A stretch of DNA of 64,000 nt. It comes from Sacculina carcini. Its lineage: Eukaryota > Arthropoda > Thecostraca > Sacculinidae. Below the pieces are notes generated by a model. The model did no database searches. It was given only the letters and a program-made list of their open reading frames with translations, and was not told the origin of the DNA. Shown here piece after piece: positions 44,137 to 56,637 of the stretch (position 1 is the first letter of the stretch; every line of letters starts with the position of its first letter). The position numbers were made by a program, and so were the translations under genes. The stretch spans positions 643,001-707,000 of the forward strand of contig OU696576.1 of assembly GCA_916048095.2 (NCBI GenBank), in the 5' to 3' direction.

Positions 44137-46017
44137 CACCTAGTACAACCACTGTTGAACCTAGTACAACCACTGTTGAACCTAGTACAACCACTGTCGA
44201 GCCTAGTATAACCACTGTTGAACCTAGTACAACCACTGTCGAGCCTAGTATAACCACTGTTGAACCTAGTATAACCACTGTTGAACCTAGTACAACCACT
44301 GTTGAACCTAGTAAAACCACTGTTGAACCTAGTACAACCACTGTTGAACCTAGTACAACCACTGTTGAACCTAGTAAAACCACTGTTGAACCTAGTACAA
44401 CCACTGTTGAACCTAGTACAACCACTGTTGAACCTAGTACAACCACTGTTGAACCTAGTACAACCACTGTTGAACCTAGTACAACCACTGTTGAACCTAG
44501 TACAACCACTGTTGAACCTAGTACAACCACTGTTGAACCTAGTACAACCACTGTTGAACCTAGTACAACCACTGTTGAACCTAGTACAACCACTGTTGAA
44601 CCTAGTACAACCACTGTTGAACCTAGTACAACCACTGTTGAACCTAGTACAACCACTGTTGAACCTAGTAAAACCACTGTTGAACCTAGTACAACCACTG
44701 TTGAACCTAGTACAAACACTGTTGAACCTAGTACAACCACTGTTGAACCTAGTACAACCACTGTTGAACCTAGTACAACCACTGTTGAACCTAGTACAAA
44801 CACTGTCGAGCCTAGTACAACCACTGTTGAACCTAGTACAACCACTGTCGAGCCTAGTACAACCACTGTTGAACCTAGTACAAACACTGTCGAGCCTAGT
44901 ACAACCACTGTTGAACCTAGTACAACCACTGTTGAACCTAGTACAACCACTGTTGAACCTAGTACAACCACTGTTGAACCTATTACAACCACTGTTGAAC
45001 CTAGTACAACCACTGTTGAACCTAGTACAACCACTGTTGAACCTAGTACAAACACTGTCGAGCCTAGTACAACCACTGTTGAACCTAGTTCAACCACTGT
45101 TGAACCTAGTACAACCACTGTTGAACCTAGTACAACCACTGTTGAACCTAGTACAACCACTGTTGAACCTAGTACAAACACTGTCGAGCCTAGTACAACC
45201 ACTGTTGAACCTAGTTCAACCACTGTTGAACCTAGTACAACCACTGTTGAACCTAGTACAACCACTGTTGAACCTAGTAAAACCACTGTTGAACCTAGTA
45301 CAACCACTGTTGAACCTAGTACAACCACTGTTGAACCTAGTACAACCACTGTTGAACCTAGTACAACCACTGTTGAACCTAGTACAACCACTGTTGAACC
45401 TAGTACAACCACTGTTGAACCTAGTACAACCACTGTTGAACCTAGTACAACCACTGTTGAACCTAGTACAACCACTGTTGAACCTAGTACAACCACTGTT
45501 GAACCTAGTACAACCACTGTTGAACCTAGTACAACCACTGTTGAACCTAGTACAAACACTGTCGAGCCTAGTACAACCACTGTTGAACCTAGTTCAACCA
45601 CTGTTGAACCTAGTACAACCACTGTTGAACCTAGTACAACCACTGTTGAACCTAGTACAACCACTGTCGAGCCTAGTACAACCACTGTTGAACCTAGTAC
45701 AACCACTGTTGAACCTTGTACAACCACTGTTGAACCTAGTACAACCACTGTTGAACCTAGTACAACCACTTTTGAACCTAGTACAACCACTGTCGAGCCT
45801 AGTACAACCACTGTTGAACCTAGTACAACCACTATTGAGCCTAGTACAACCACTGTTGAACCTAGTACAACCACTGTTGAGCCTAGTACAACCACTGTTG
45901 AACCTAGTACAACCACTGTTGAACCTAGTACAACCACTGTTGAACCTAGTACAACCACTGTTGAACCTTGTACAACCACTGTTGAACCTATTACAACCAC
46001 TGTTGAACCTAGTACAG
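44137..46017. repeat. 21-bp minisatellite upstream of GALNT10
   Basis: About 90 tandem units of TTGAACCTAGTACAACCACTG-type sequence (20 of its 21 bases: ACTGTTGAACCTAGTACAAC). Variants include CTGTCGAGCC and AGTAAAACC. Because 21 is a multiple of three and the unit lacks stops in several frames, very long frames are open on both strands: heptads of VVVLGST on minus and LNLVQPL on plus. It begins about 190 bp upstream of the GALNT10 start codon. Confidence 0.96.
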
Positions 46018-46080
46018 CGTAGACAGAGGATGTGCATGAACTGCAGTGCACACACGTACACACGCACACACACACACTAA

Positions 46081-47530
46081 CACACGGACATGCCATGCGA
46101 GAGTATGCAGGCACAAAATCACGTGTGAGGTGCGCCAGGAACCAATTCAGAATATAAAGCCGTCGTATATTGAATATACACGTGAACATACACGTGTGCA
46201 GCGAGTGTTTGCAAAGCTCAGCAGCGTGCACAAGTGCGCAGTGGCGGACAAAGTGCGTAGCAAAATGAAACGTGTAATAAACTACATCATAGTGTATGTG
46301 CGTGTTGCAGAATCGTTCTATGAGTCTGTATGTGTAGCTTATTAATATTGTATTTGTAATTAACATTGATTTTGATATAATTGTCTGTTTTTCACGTTGA
46401 TTCTATACACCGTGTTAATCAGGTGACCGATTGCTCGAAAATTCCCTGCGAGAATGCCACCCTGTCAATTTTGCAAGAGTGGTCTTAACTTACACACATA
46501 CATACATACATACCACCCGCTAACAAGTTTGATATCCGCTCACAGCTAAACCCCGATGAGATTCAGTGCGTTCGCAAAACCGGTTACAAATTCGAATTGA
46601 CAACGACCCTCTACTAACGACAAAACAGATGAAGTGAAACAGGCATAAATGAAGTCAATATTTCTAACATGCTCACTGAAAACAACAACTTTACACAAAC
46701 ACACACGCATATTACGAGAGAAGGGGAATACAGCCGCTTAAACACGGGGGGCTAGATTACTCGCTAGTAAACGACTACAACTACGGTAATGCAATGGGTC
46801 GGTCTAGCCGTGGAAACTAGCGCTTAAACTAATTAAAACTAAAGTCAATAAAGGTTAATAAAAATCTATCGAAGTTAATGAAAACCAATTAAACTCAACT
46901 TGAGCTAAGTGAATATATGTTTAGTCTAAACTTAATGAAACAACATGACGGAAAAGGATGGGCGAATAGGAAATAACAATATATTTTGTTAACAATCTCA
47001 ATCTTGATCAACACCAACACCCGCTTTTCACTCAACCGCTCCTCTCCTGCTCACACTCAAGACCAATTAATCATATACACATTGACAAAGCTACTTCGCA
47101 TTGATATACACACATTGAAACACTAATTATATAACACATCAATTAACGAAACGATTAAACTATAAACAAATTATCCAATCAGGAGACAATCGTGACGCAC
47201 ACATACATAAACATAAACATACATAAACACAAACATACATAAACACAAACATACATAAACATTCATAGCAGTCCACTTCTTTCATTCTCATAACTTCACA
47301 ACAGGAATCAGAAATCGAAATCAGAAAGCATACTCCAAGTTGAATTGAACCAGAGTTTACTCAAACAAACTCGAATTGGTTCATACTTATAATCCGAACG
47401 CAAAAACACCCATAGAACACACGAACACACACAGGCACGGATACACAGACGTACATGCAATATACCAGTACACCGATAACTTTAGGTCGGCACAAAACAG
47501 TTGTCAACTATTGAGCTGAACAAAAACAGC
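46081..47530. other. AT-rich DNA, no gene seen
   Basis: No supported coding frame. It contains small repeats such as ACATAAACACAAACAT near 47,205-47,262 and short CATA runs. Confidence 0.5.
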
Positions 47531-47603
47531 ACCTGTCAATACTGGCTCATGCAATCACAACCCGAGCATGGCACAATATGGTGAGCTGACACACACACAC
47601 ACA

Positions 47604-47736
47604 GTGTGTTTAACAGCGGGCCACTGTACAAGTACCATCTGGCACGATTATGAGACGACAGGAGGGCCCACAGCAGCACATACACATACATACATACACT
47701 CAGACACAACACATCAGCTAGCAGCCACCTCATCAT
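47604..47736 (-). CDS. Weak candidate signal-anchor exon
   Basis: A frame starting MMRWLLADVLCLSVCMY has a long hydrophobic stretch followed by basic residues, like a type II membrane anchor. No downstream exon could be linked to it. It could equally be chance in TG-rich DNA. Confidence 0.15.
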
Positions 47737-47974
47737 AAACACGCCAAAATTAAATATCAACATTTGCAACGACAGCCAATAAAACACTGTATTGAAAGAA
47801 TTAAAATATACACGAATATATTGCACTGAATTATTTATTACAACGCTGAAAAAATAACTCAAAGTGCATTAAAATTGTATACTTTTCGTATAACAGTAAA
47901 TATGGTTGAAGGCAAAACAAGGTGCTTGTCTCCATATTCAAATGGAAAGTTTATACAAACTTGATACAACCCAC

Positions 47975-48045
47975 CAATAGTGTCTGATGTGTTTAACTCT
48001 CGTGTGTCAGAGGTTCGTGGTTCAAATCCTGGCCCGAGCTAGTTT
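47975..48045 (+). mobile_element. tRNA-like SINE head
   Basis: Contains the B box GGTTCAAATCC (48,019-48,029) with a weaker A-box-like TAGTGTCTGATG upstream. Probably the head of a SINE or a decayed tRNA-related copy. Confidence 0.45.
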
Positions 48046-48402
48046 ATCAACAAATCCGCTTGAGTCTACCGAGAGTCACCACTGTAGATGGGCGCACAAA
48101 GAGACGTAGCATGTAGTTTCAACAAGCGCTTAAAACACCCACACAAATAGCAAGACGATCACCTGGTCGGCATTTGAACAGACAAGCGCCGTTTTGCTTG
48201 AATGTATTGTGTAATACCGTTCACGATCTCTGCGTAATACCTCTAGTAACAGTTACATAACACAACCTTATTCGCTGCTGAAACGGCTCCTCAATCCTGC
48301 ATTAAGAATACTTCCTTCTAGTATCCTCCATGCAGAAATGATGAAATATATTTTCCTCCATTGAGAAAATTGTCTGTATCAGTACTTTGATAATTTCTCT
48401 GG

Positions 48403-48633
48403 GCGAATTCTATTGTTCAACAGCCCCTGTCCACCCAGCAGTAAATGATGGTACCAGATATCAGTCATGTGTTGTGTCATGCATTCTGGGGAGGTAGCCC
48501 TCTCTAATACGTCTTTCGTCCTTGTGGCGCCATAGCGTGGAGAGGGTTGGTTCTGCGGTGGCAGCGAGCTGCACGGGACACACCTGTGTGTGTTCATAAG
48601 CTTCGGCTTCTTCCCGTGTAGCAGCTGTCACTA
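48403..48633 (+). mobile_element. SINE body copy
   Basis: About 230 bp that match, in opposite orientation, the repeat at 18,878-19,108 at about 92% by eye, including ATCAGTCATGTGTTGT and CTCCACGCTATGGCGCC-type segments. It lacks the tRNA-like head. Confidence 0.7.
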
Positions 48634-48903
48634 TTATTATTACAATTATTACTGTGATCACAGCACCCTTCGTTCGAGTAATTAGTTTGTTCAGCATATT
48701 CGGACACTTTCGCCTTCACTACTCATATTCAAATACCCGCTCAAATATTTCGATGATATGGGATGAGATAATTACTCATCTACATAGACTGACTAAAGCT
48801 CGGCTGCCCGTTATGTGTATGTTATTATGTGCGTCTTTAATTCCGATGAAATTTAGTCCGTCTCTAGAGTCATCGTGTCGGTATATTATAAAACACTGTA
48901 ATA

Positions 48904-49712
48904 ATGAACAATAAACAAAGCCCTGAGGATATACAAAGAATTATTGATGGAGCATTAAAACGTGTTGACAAATTACTGAATGAAAACAGACTTGTACTAA
49001 GCACCGACAAAACAAAGTACATATGCTTTCAAAACAAGAAAAATAAAAAAGACTGTGGAATTTCTGTGGAAGTAGGCGGAACGGTCATTGAGGAGGTTGA
49101 GTCCGTCAAATTTCTGGGACTGACAATTGACCAAAATCTAACATGGCGCAATCATATAAACTCAGTTACAAACAAGTTGGCAAAAATATCATATTCTATG
49201 TTCCAACTGAGAAATTGTATCGGTGAAAAAGCCAGTGTAACTATATATAATAGCCTTGCAAAACCTCATCTGGATTATTGTAATAATATTCGGGGAGCAA
49301 CTTATGAATCTAGACTGACAAAAATTATAACTTCTCAAAAACGTTTGATACGGATAATAGCAAGACAGCAAGAGTTTATGAGACCACAAAAGCTCACTTC
49401 AACTTGTATAAAATACTTGACTTCAACAGTTTAGTACAGTTGAACACGGCAGCTTTCATGTACCGAGCACACAATAATTTATTACCCAAACACCTGCAGG
49501 CTTTATTTCAAATAAACAAGAGACACCCGGACAAATTTGCACAGAGGTTCCCGAGAACTCGAGCTAGACAACAAAGCTTGAGCGTTAGAGGAGTAGCCGT
49601 GTGGAATGGAATACAAAAATGCGTCAAACAAAGTTGGACATTGAAGACATTTAAAAAGAAATTAATTGAAGGGATGAATCAAAATAAATGTGTAGCGCCT
49701 GCGTCGCCTTGA
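48904..49712 (+). pseudogene. Truncated LINE reverse transcriptase, frameshifted
   Basis: The first frame (48,904-49,434) has KFLGLTIDQNLTWRNHI and IYNSLAKPHLDYC, typical of the thumb region of Jockey/CR1-type reverse transcriptases. A frameshift near 49,400 moves the rest to a second frame (to 49,712) with SLSVRGVAVWNGI. The YADD-containing catalytic part is absent, so this is a dead 5'-truncated copy. Confidence 0.85.
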
Positions 49713-49839
49713 TATTATTATATTTTCTTTGGTCTTACTTCGCGCGTTATTCGAAATTGTTTATTATTCATTTGTTTCCTTTTCCTCGTTTTTCCAGTAT
49801 TAATTCCTTTCCACCAAAAACCTTAATATTCTTGTGGTG

Positions 49840-49970
49840 ATATTCTTGTAATATTCCTGGTATATATATGTAATGTAATATTATATATGTAATTATATAT
49901 ATGGTATGTAATATTCCTGGTGTAATATTCCTGGTAATATTCTTGTGATATTCCTGTAATATTCTTGGTT
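49840..49970. repeat. Degenerate AATATTCCTGGT repeat
   Basis: Irregular copies of AATATTCCTGGT and AATATTCTTG with an AT-rich palindromic core. Confidence 0.75.
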
Positions 49971-50230
49971 TTCGTTTGGGAATATTTTCATTGGCGTCGA
50001 GTGTTTCGAGTGTTGGAGTGTCGGAGTGTTTCGTGTGTGTTTGCCTGGAAATTTACTTCCTTGTTGTCGGCCGCTTTTTGTGGTTGTTGTCTTCTGTCGT
50101 TTGGATTGGTGCGGACGCTGCTTAATCGTTGGTCTGTGGCTCGTTGCTGCTGCTTTTTGCGTCCTTGGACTCGTTGCGGTGTAATTGCGTCATTCGTGCG
50201 GTGTTGCGGACATTTCGAGTAATACGAACG

Positions 50231-51355
50231 ATGTCATGCGGCGATCAGGACAAACGCTACGTCTGCAAGTCCTCTAGTGGCGACTCCTCGAAGTGGATCG
50301 GTTGTTCCTTTTGCGACGGCTGGGCCCACATAAAATGCGCATCCCTGGTGGGCATCCGGGCTGAGATGATCAAACAGGTGAATTGGGTCTGCTCGCCATG
50401 CCTGATAAAGGCTAAATTCGCCCTTAACCTTTCCGACAGCGTGTCCAGTATCCGAGACCGTCTTGCGGGAGTTGATTCGACACTCAACTCGATTCACTCA
50501 TCATCTCGGCCATCTGCACCACTAGCGACAGAAAATCAACCAGCGAGACCCACTCACACCGTGGTTCTAAAATCCCGTGATAAATCGCCGGTCTGTCCGC
50601 GCAAGGTTGCCTCCGCTCTGTGCGATATTCCGATCAAGTCGTCCCGGCGTGCGGCCAATGGTGGCTTCGTCCTTCGTTGCTCCTCGTCTAGCGATGCGGC
50701 GCGTGCCCTTCACTGCGTACGTGAGGCCATTCCGCAGGTCGACGCTCATCTGCCCAGTGTTGCGCCACTTCGTCCCAAGGTTACGGTAGCGAACATCCCT
50801 ATGGGGTTGGAGCCATCTACGTTTGTCGATCACCTTCGCCGTAAAAACACTGCCCTTGCTGGGATACCCGATAGTGATTTGCGTCTCCTTTTTTTCACTG
50901 GCGTTAGGCACAACTCTCAACATGCGGTTCTGTCGGTGACTCCGTCGGCTCGCGCTGCCCTTACGTCCGTTGGTGACAGACTGTTCGTTGAGTTGTGTTC
51001 GTGTCGCGTGTATGATCGCTTTTGGGTGGCCCGTTGTGCCCGCTGTGCTGGACTAGGCCACAATGAGGCCAAATGTTCGCGTGCGGAAATTTGCGGCTAT
51101 TGCGCTGGCTCTCATCGCTCTGTCAACTGCGACCGCACAGCGCCGCCGAAGTGCAATAACTGCGCAGTCTCGTCTCGCCCCCACTCGCACTCATCGTTTC
51201 TCTCGTCGTGTCCTTCGTTTGTCTCTGTTCGCGAATCTATTCGTTTGCGCACTGCCACTTCTGATGACCTCCTGTTCCATCCCTCGACTGTGGCTTCCTC
51301 CTCTCCACCTTCCTCTCTTCCTTCTTCATCGTCCTCGCTTCAATCGTCCGCCTGA
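50231..51355 (+). CDS. LINE ORF1 with PHD finger and CCHC knuckles
   Basis: 374 residues from the ATG beginning MSCGDQDKRYVC. The N-terminal 55 residues have a PHD-like Cys/His pattern (IGCSFCDGWAHIKC, then WVCSPC). The C-terminal third has zinc knuckles CARCAGLGHNEAKC and CGYCAGSHRSVNC, typical of nucleic-acid-binding retrotransposon proteins. The frame is open 102 bp further upstream, but the chosen ATG directly precedes the finger. The tail is Ser/Pro-rich. Confidence 0.85.
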   Translation: MSCGDQDKRYVCKSSSGDSSKWIGCSFCDGWAHIKCASLVGIRAEMIKQVNWVCSPCLIKAKFALNLSDSVSSIRDRLAGVDSTLNSIHSSSRPSAPLATENQPARPTHTVVLKSRDKSPVCPRKVASALCDIPIKSSRRAANGGFVLRCSSSSDAARALHCVREAIPQVDAHLPSVAPLRPKVTVANIPMGLEPSTFVDHLRRKNTALAGIPDSDLRLLFFTGVRHNSQHAVLSVTPSARAALTSVGDRLFVELCSCRVYDRFWVARCARCAGLGHNEAKCSRAEICGYCAGSHRSVNCDRTAPPKCNNCAVSSRPHSHSSFLSSCPSFVSVRESIRLRTATSDDLLFHPSTVASSSPPSSLPSSSSSLQSSA

Positions 51356-51476
51356 CTACCTTCCCTTCCATCCGCACCGTCGTCCCGTTCCTCTGCCCCC
51401 TCGCCTTCCTTTCACCATTCTTCAAACTCCTCACCTGATGTTCAACCTGCTGCTTCTTCATGCTCTTCTTCATCTT

Positions 51477-53967
51477 CTTCTATCGGTTTCCTTAACATAA
51501 GATCTTGTCGAAACAAATTCACCTACCTTAACCACCTTCTCTGCTTTCATGTCCTTTCAATACTCTGCCTAGCCGAAACCTGGCTTTTTGAGTCTGATAT
51601 TCCATCTTTCATGGCTAACCTTCCTTCTAACTTTTCTTTTCTTCACAAATCTCGCTCTGATTCTAAGTTCTCTGGTGGTGGAGTGGGCTGCATCTTTTCC
51701 AAATCTCTTCCAATATCTCTCTTATCTGATCCCATTCCTCCTCCTTCTTCTTTCGAATTTCTTCCACTCTGCATGTCATCAAGTCGCTCCTCTCATAAAT
51801 TCTGTATTCTCGTTATCTACCGGCATAATCACCCCCGGTCTACTCCTCTTTTCTTCTCTGAATTCTCCTCGCTCCTTGACGCTATAGTTTTTTCTTTCTC
51901 CAGCCGTTTCATTATCTTTGGTGACTTTAACTTTTGGGTTGACTGTCCCTCTCGCTCCTCCTTCGCATCGACTTTCATTTCTATTCTTGATTCTCATGGT
52001 CTAGTCTCCCCTGTTTCCTCTCCCACTCACACATCGGGTCATTCTCTTGATCTAGTCCTTTTCCCTTCTCCAGTTCTTTCTTCTGATGTACCGCCATCCG
52101 AAGTCATTGTTCTTCCTCCTGATCCTCTCTTCTCTGACCACAGTCTTATCCTTACGTCATTGCCGGCGTATAAATCCTCTAATCCTCCACCAGCATTCAC
52201 CCTTTTCAGAAATTTCAGGAATTTTAATCCTCTTACGTTTCACAATCTTCTATCTAACCATTTCCCTTTGCATGTTCTTCACTCACTCCCTCCGTCTTCA
52301 ATTTATCCCTTCTTATACTCCACTTTGTCTGATATCAATAACCTCATTTTTCCTCTCTCGTTCCGCTCTCACCGTCCTCGTGTTTCTCCTTGGAGCTGCC
52401 CTCTCTTACTTGTCTTAAGCGCCGTCTCCGTGCTTTGGAGCGTATCTGGCGACGCACTCGGCTCGCTGATGACTGGTCGGCTTTTTGCTCTGCTCGTTCT
52501 AACTATATTTCCTCCCTATCCTATGCTAGGCAAGCTTACTACTCCTCACGCGTTTCCTCTCTATCTCGCTCTCCCAAAGCCCTCTGGAATATACTCAACT
52601 CTCTCTGCGGTCTCCGTCCTCCCTCTGCTAGTTCTTCTCTCACTGCTGACGAACTCTCTTCCTACTTCGTGAATAAAATTGAATCTGCGCAATCTAAAAT
52701 CCCTCTCGTGAATGTCCCTCTCTCTCGTACTACATCCCACTGCCAGCTCTCGTCTTTTTCTCAACTGGTCCTCTCCGACTTCCTTTCTCTTCTGTCCACA
52801 TGTAAATTCGTTTCCTCTCCTGCTGATCCCATTAATTTCCGAGTTATTGTTCCATCCTCCAACTCCTTGATTCCTTACCTACTTCACTTAGTCAACTCCT
52901 CTTTCTTGCACGGTGATTTTCTTGCCGACAAACACGCCCATGTACATCCTATCCTCAAAAAACCTTCTCTCGATCCTTCTTTATGTAGTAACTATCGTCC
53001 TATCTCCCTCCTCAGCTTTTCCTCCAAACTCCTCGAGTCTGCAATTTTCTCTCAGTTATCCCCTTATGTCTGCAATGTTCTTGACTCTCACCAATCCGGT
53101 TTCCGCCCTGGTCATTCTACTGAATCCGTTCTCATTTCTGTCTCCCAAGGTATTCTTTCCTCCTTCTCTTATCGTCATTCTGTTCTTCTAGTTCTACTTG
53201 ATATGAGCTCTGCCTTTGACTTGGTTGATCATTTTTTTCTCATCGATGACCTCCTCCATCTCGGTGTCTCGCATTCCGCTCTCTCACTACTTCGTTCTTA
53301 CTTGCATGGTCGCACTTTTTCTGTTAAGTTCAATTCCTCCGTTTCTACTGTGCTCCCTCTTAAGTCCGGTGTTCCTCAAGGCTCTATTCTTGGTCCTCTA
53401 CTTTTCAATGTCTACATGTCTTCTCTTTGTCCCGTCCTTAGGCGCTACTCCATTCCTTTCCATATTTATGCAGACGATATCCAATTCTATCTCCCTTGCT
53501 CTCTGTCGCATCCTAATACCTTGTCTGACGTACTTTCTGCTATCTCCACCTGGACCTCCTCACGTCGCCTCCTCTTGAACACTTCTAAATCTGAATTTAT
53601 CGCTCTTAATCCTCCTCGTATTGCTCCTCCTTTCCTCCCCTTGTCTCTTTCAGTGACTGTTAAAAATCTGGGTGTTATTTTTTACTCTTCCCTTTCCTTC
53701 TCAACCAATATCCTTTCTACAGCTCGCACTTGTCGCTTGATTCTTCGCTCGCTTTATCCCATCCGTCCCTGTCTCGATCAGCCCTCTGCAATCAAGCTTA
53801 TTCATTCTCTTATCTTCTCCAGACTCGACTACTGCAACTCACTCCACTTCAGCTGTCCTAATTATTCTTTAAAAATTCTTCAGCGCGTAATGAATCAATC
53901 CTGTCGTTTTGTTTTGCATCCTATCTTCTGTCGCCATACTTCTCCTTTTCTATTTCAATTCCGTTAG
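51477..53967 (+). pseudogene. LINE ORF2: endonuclease and reverse transcriptase, frameshifted
   Basis: The first part (51,477 to about 52,420) carries APE-endonuclease motifs: GFLNIRS, AETWL, GDFN and SDHS. A frameshift near 52,400-52,430 precedes the reverse transcriptase frame (52,390-53,967), which has [35 protein letters not shown] and YADDIQF. A stop at 53,965-53,967 is premature, because homologous C-terminal sequence continues in another frame to about 54,274. Confidence 0.88.
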
Positions 53968-54779
53968 CTTCCTATTAAATCGCGCATTCACTTCAAAATC
54001 TGCTGCATAATATTCAAACTCTTACATGCTCCTAATCAACCTATATATCTTTCTGATCTGCTCTCTCCCTCTTCTAATCCCACTTTCCGTCATCCTGCTC
54101 CTCTATGCTGTCCTCGCGCCCTCAATGAATCTGCCTGGTCTTCTAAATCGTTCTCGTTCTACGGTCCTCGATTATATAACTCGCTCCCTTCTCATATCAC
54201 CTTCTCGCTCACGTATCGATCTTTTACCTCTTCTCTACGTAAACATCTTGTCGAAATTTCCTTTGATCCCGTGACTCATTCCTTGACTCCTTTTGCCTCT
54301 CTCTGATATGTGTGTGGGCGCTAATGCATGTATGTTTGTGTTTACCTATGTTTTATTCTAATTATGTTTATTGTACTCTGTTATTGTGTTCCTCAATCAC
54401 CTTTCAATGTGTTCTTCTCATTGTGTAAATGTGTTCATTGTGTTATTTGAATCGTGTAATATTTATTCATTCATGTGTTCTTTTTAATTGTTTCTGTAAT
54501 AACTGTTTTAGCTTTGTCCGCTTGTTCATACTGTTTAGCTGCTGCGCGCCCGTGTATGACAGGCGCTATAACAAATACACTGAACTGAGCTGAACTGGTG
54601 CTGAATTTGAATCTCTTGTTATTAATTTAGGTTTCGCTGTAGGGTTTCCGGGCGTACATTGTTTATATATTGGTTCAGTTTGTGATCTTAATTATCTCTC
54701 TAATCTCCTATGGTTTATTCAATTTATCGCTGTATTATTTATTTCATGATGTTTTGTTATGTTGTTCTTTGTTCCACTG

Positions 54780-54848
54780 CCCTGGGTCAATGACCTGTAT
54801 GCTGATTGGTCAAAATTCAGCTCCGCCGTGACCCAGGGTATAAAAAGG
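54780..54848 (+). promoter_or_regulatory. TATA box with CCAAT box inside an inverted repeat
   Basis: TATAAAAAGG at 54,839-54,848. An inverted CCAAT (ATTGG, 54,805-54,809) lies 30 bp upstream, between perfect 10-bp inverted repeats CCCTGGGTCA and TGACCCAGGG (54,780-54,789; 54,829-54,838). Confidence 0.55.
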
Positions 54849-55062
54849 ATGACAATACAGGAAACGGGCTTAGTCGCAACCGACCACTCACGTGTTTTCC
54901 ATTTGTGACAACCAAACCCGCCATAAATGTAAATAATCAGTGATGCTTCGACGTGTCGAGAGACGATCGACTGATTCAGCAGTGTGCCTATATTGGTTGT
55001 AATTATTTATATCTTGTTACGATGTCACTGTCTTTTTTGTACGTTGTCTTTATTCATTGTAA

Positions 55063-55103
55063 AGGGCCCACATGAAAAAAAGCGCATGCTTATGTGGGTC
55101 CCT
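55063..55103 (+). other. Stem-loop
   Basis: AGGGCCCACAT can pair with ATGTGGGTCCCT across an 18-nt loop, with a one-base bulge. Confidence 0.6.
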
Positions 55104-56637
55104 GTCACAACGATTGTGTAAATTATATGTTGGTGACAAATACATGATATGACATGATGATATTTCCCCGGTTGAAAAACAAAAATATTATTAATATGGA
55201 CAATACAGGTCATCAGCTACAAAATAAATACGAAATAAAATGTTTACGCCTCAATAATCCTGAACTGTACAACTTACGAGCACGCAGTATTGAAAATTAA
55301 AAAACAAAATACGCAAAAATGCTATCATAATCTCCAATCACTCACCTTTCTCAAGAAAACAGCATCAATGTACAATAAAAACCCGTCATCTTGCAATAAA
55401 AAGTAGCAAAACAACCAGCATAGCACAAACGGCTACATATGTGGAATACTAGCGCGTATTGTGACCGATAATTTTAGGCATGCCAAGCATGGGCGGATCA
55501 AAGTTCACTAAAACCAGTTCGTGTATACTGACTTGTCAAAACGCGATCAAGGGACTCCGCTTTTTCGTAATGATTTCTGAGTAAACGTATTAAACTGCCT
55601 AGGTGAACGCTGAATATGAATTATTCGTTTTCGGATAGTGCTGTAGTACTCAGCTGGTGAACTAGTATATTATTCCTTTTCATTTCTGCTTCTAGTACAG
55701 TGCATAAACCAGTTAGTTCAAATTTGAACTAACTGCCCATCATACCAACACAATGAAACAACACGCAGTAGTCGCAGGACGTTTTATTCATATCGTCCGA
55801 CAATTGACAAATACACTTGATAAACCAACAACGTTGTCAACGTGAAAAATCCGCTGACTAAAAACAAAAACACAAATAAACATATTCAAACAGTTCACAA
55901 CATTCGCTCAAGTGAAAATTCCTAGCCGGTAAGAGCACAGCCATAGACGCTCGCGCAACACAACAAAACAGCCGACACTCACACACACGACACGAAGACA
56001 ATTGTGACTGGGCGCCAAGTCAACATTGTCTCAACCCTCCAATACCGTATAATTGCATATTTGAACAAACACACACACATACACACAAATATAACGTGAC
56101 AAAATGTCGCAGAGTGCTACACTAACGTTTGCCAGACAACAAATAATAAACAAACGAAATAAACAAAGAATGAAAATATAATTGAAAATATCCAATTGAA
56201 CATGTGTTTTAATGACAATAAAATAATGCCAGGTATAATGACCACACCTGAAAGCTTTATGAGTGGAAAAAGGTTGGGTAATTAACGAAAAAACAGTGGT
56301 AAATGTATAAGCTGGAACTGCAGCGAGAAATATCGGTGAGGCTATTAAATATCCGTGGTATATCATATGGTACATTGGTGAATCAGTTATCCGGCATCAG
56401 TCTAATCTATTCATCAGAAAATAAAACAAGCTCAAACAAATATCCCAACTCAATGCCATATTTCCAACAAAATACACTTTCATAATACGATCAGAAAACT
56501 GGTTGAAAATTATATGAATTCATTATATTTCATTAAGTTATATTTGCCTGGTTTCTACTGCATCCCTATTATTTATATATTTTTCTATATCTATAACAAA
56601 ATGACGTCGTAATTGTGTGCAGTGTGCGCCATTTTTG

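Larger units (their letters stand above)
49940..54600 (+). mobile_element. Nearly full-length CR1-like LINE with PHD-type ORF1
   Basis: A non-LTR retrotransposon with leader, ORF1 and an ORF2 encoding an APE-type endonuclease and a reverse transcriptase, ending in a 3' region with tandem CTGAACTGAGCTGAACT in place of poly(A). PHD-like ORF1 proteins and short-repeat tails are known in the CR1 group. ORF2 is broken by at least two frameshifts, so it should be inactive. The coding strand is strikingly pyrimidine-rich from about 51.2 kb on. Confidence 0.88.
54601..55157. other. Promoter-like or LTR-like segment
   Basis: It contains a promoter-like block (54,780-54,848) and a hairpin (55,063-55,103). 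Such features are common in LTRs, but LTR ends and a target duplication could not be found. No coding frame. Confidence 0.4.

Noticed and set aside
44102-46366. Frames of 754 codons (minus) and 599 codons (plus) in the 21-bp array
   Set aside because: Both strands and several frames are open only because the unit is a multiple of three without stops. No domain, signal or splice support exists.
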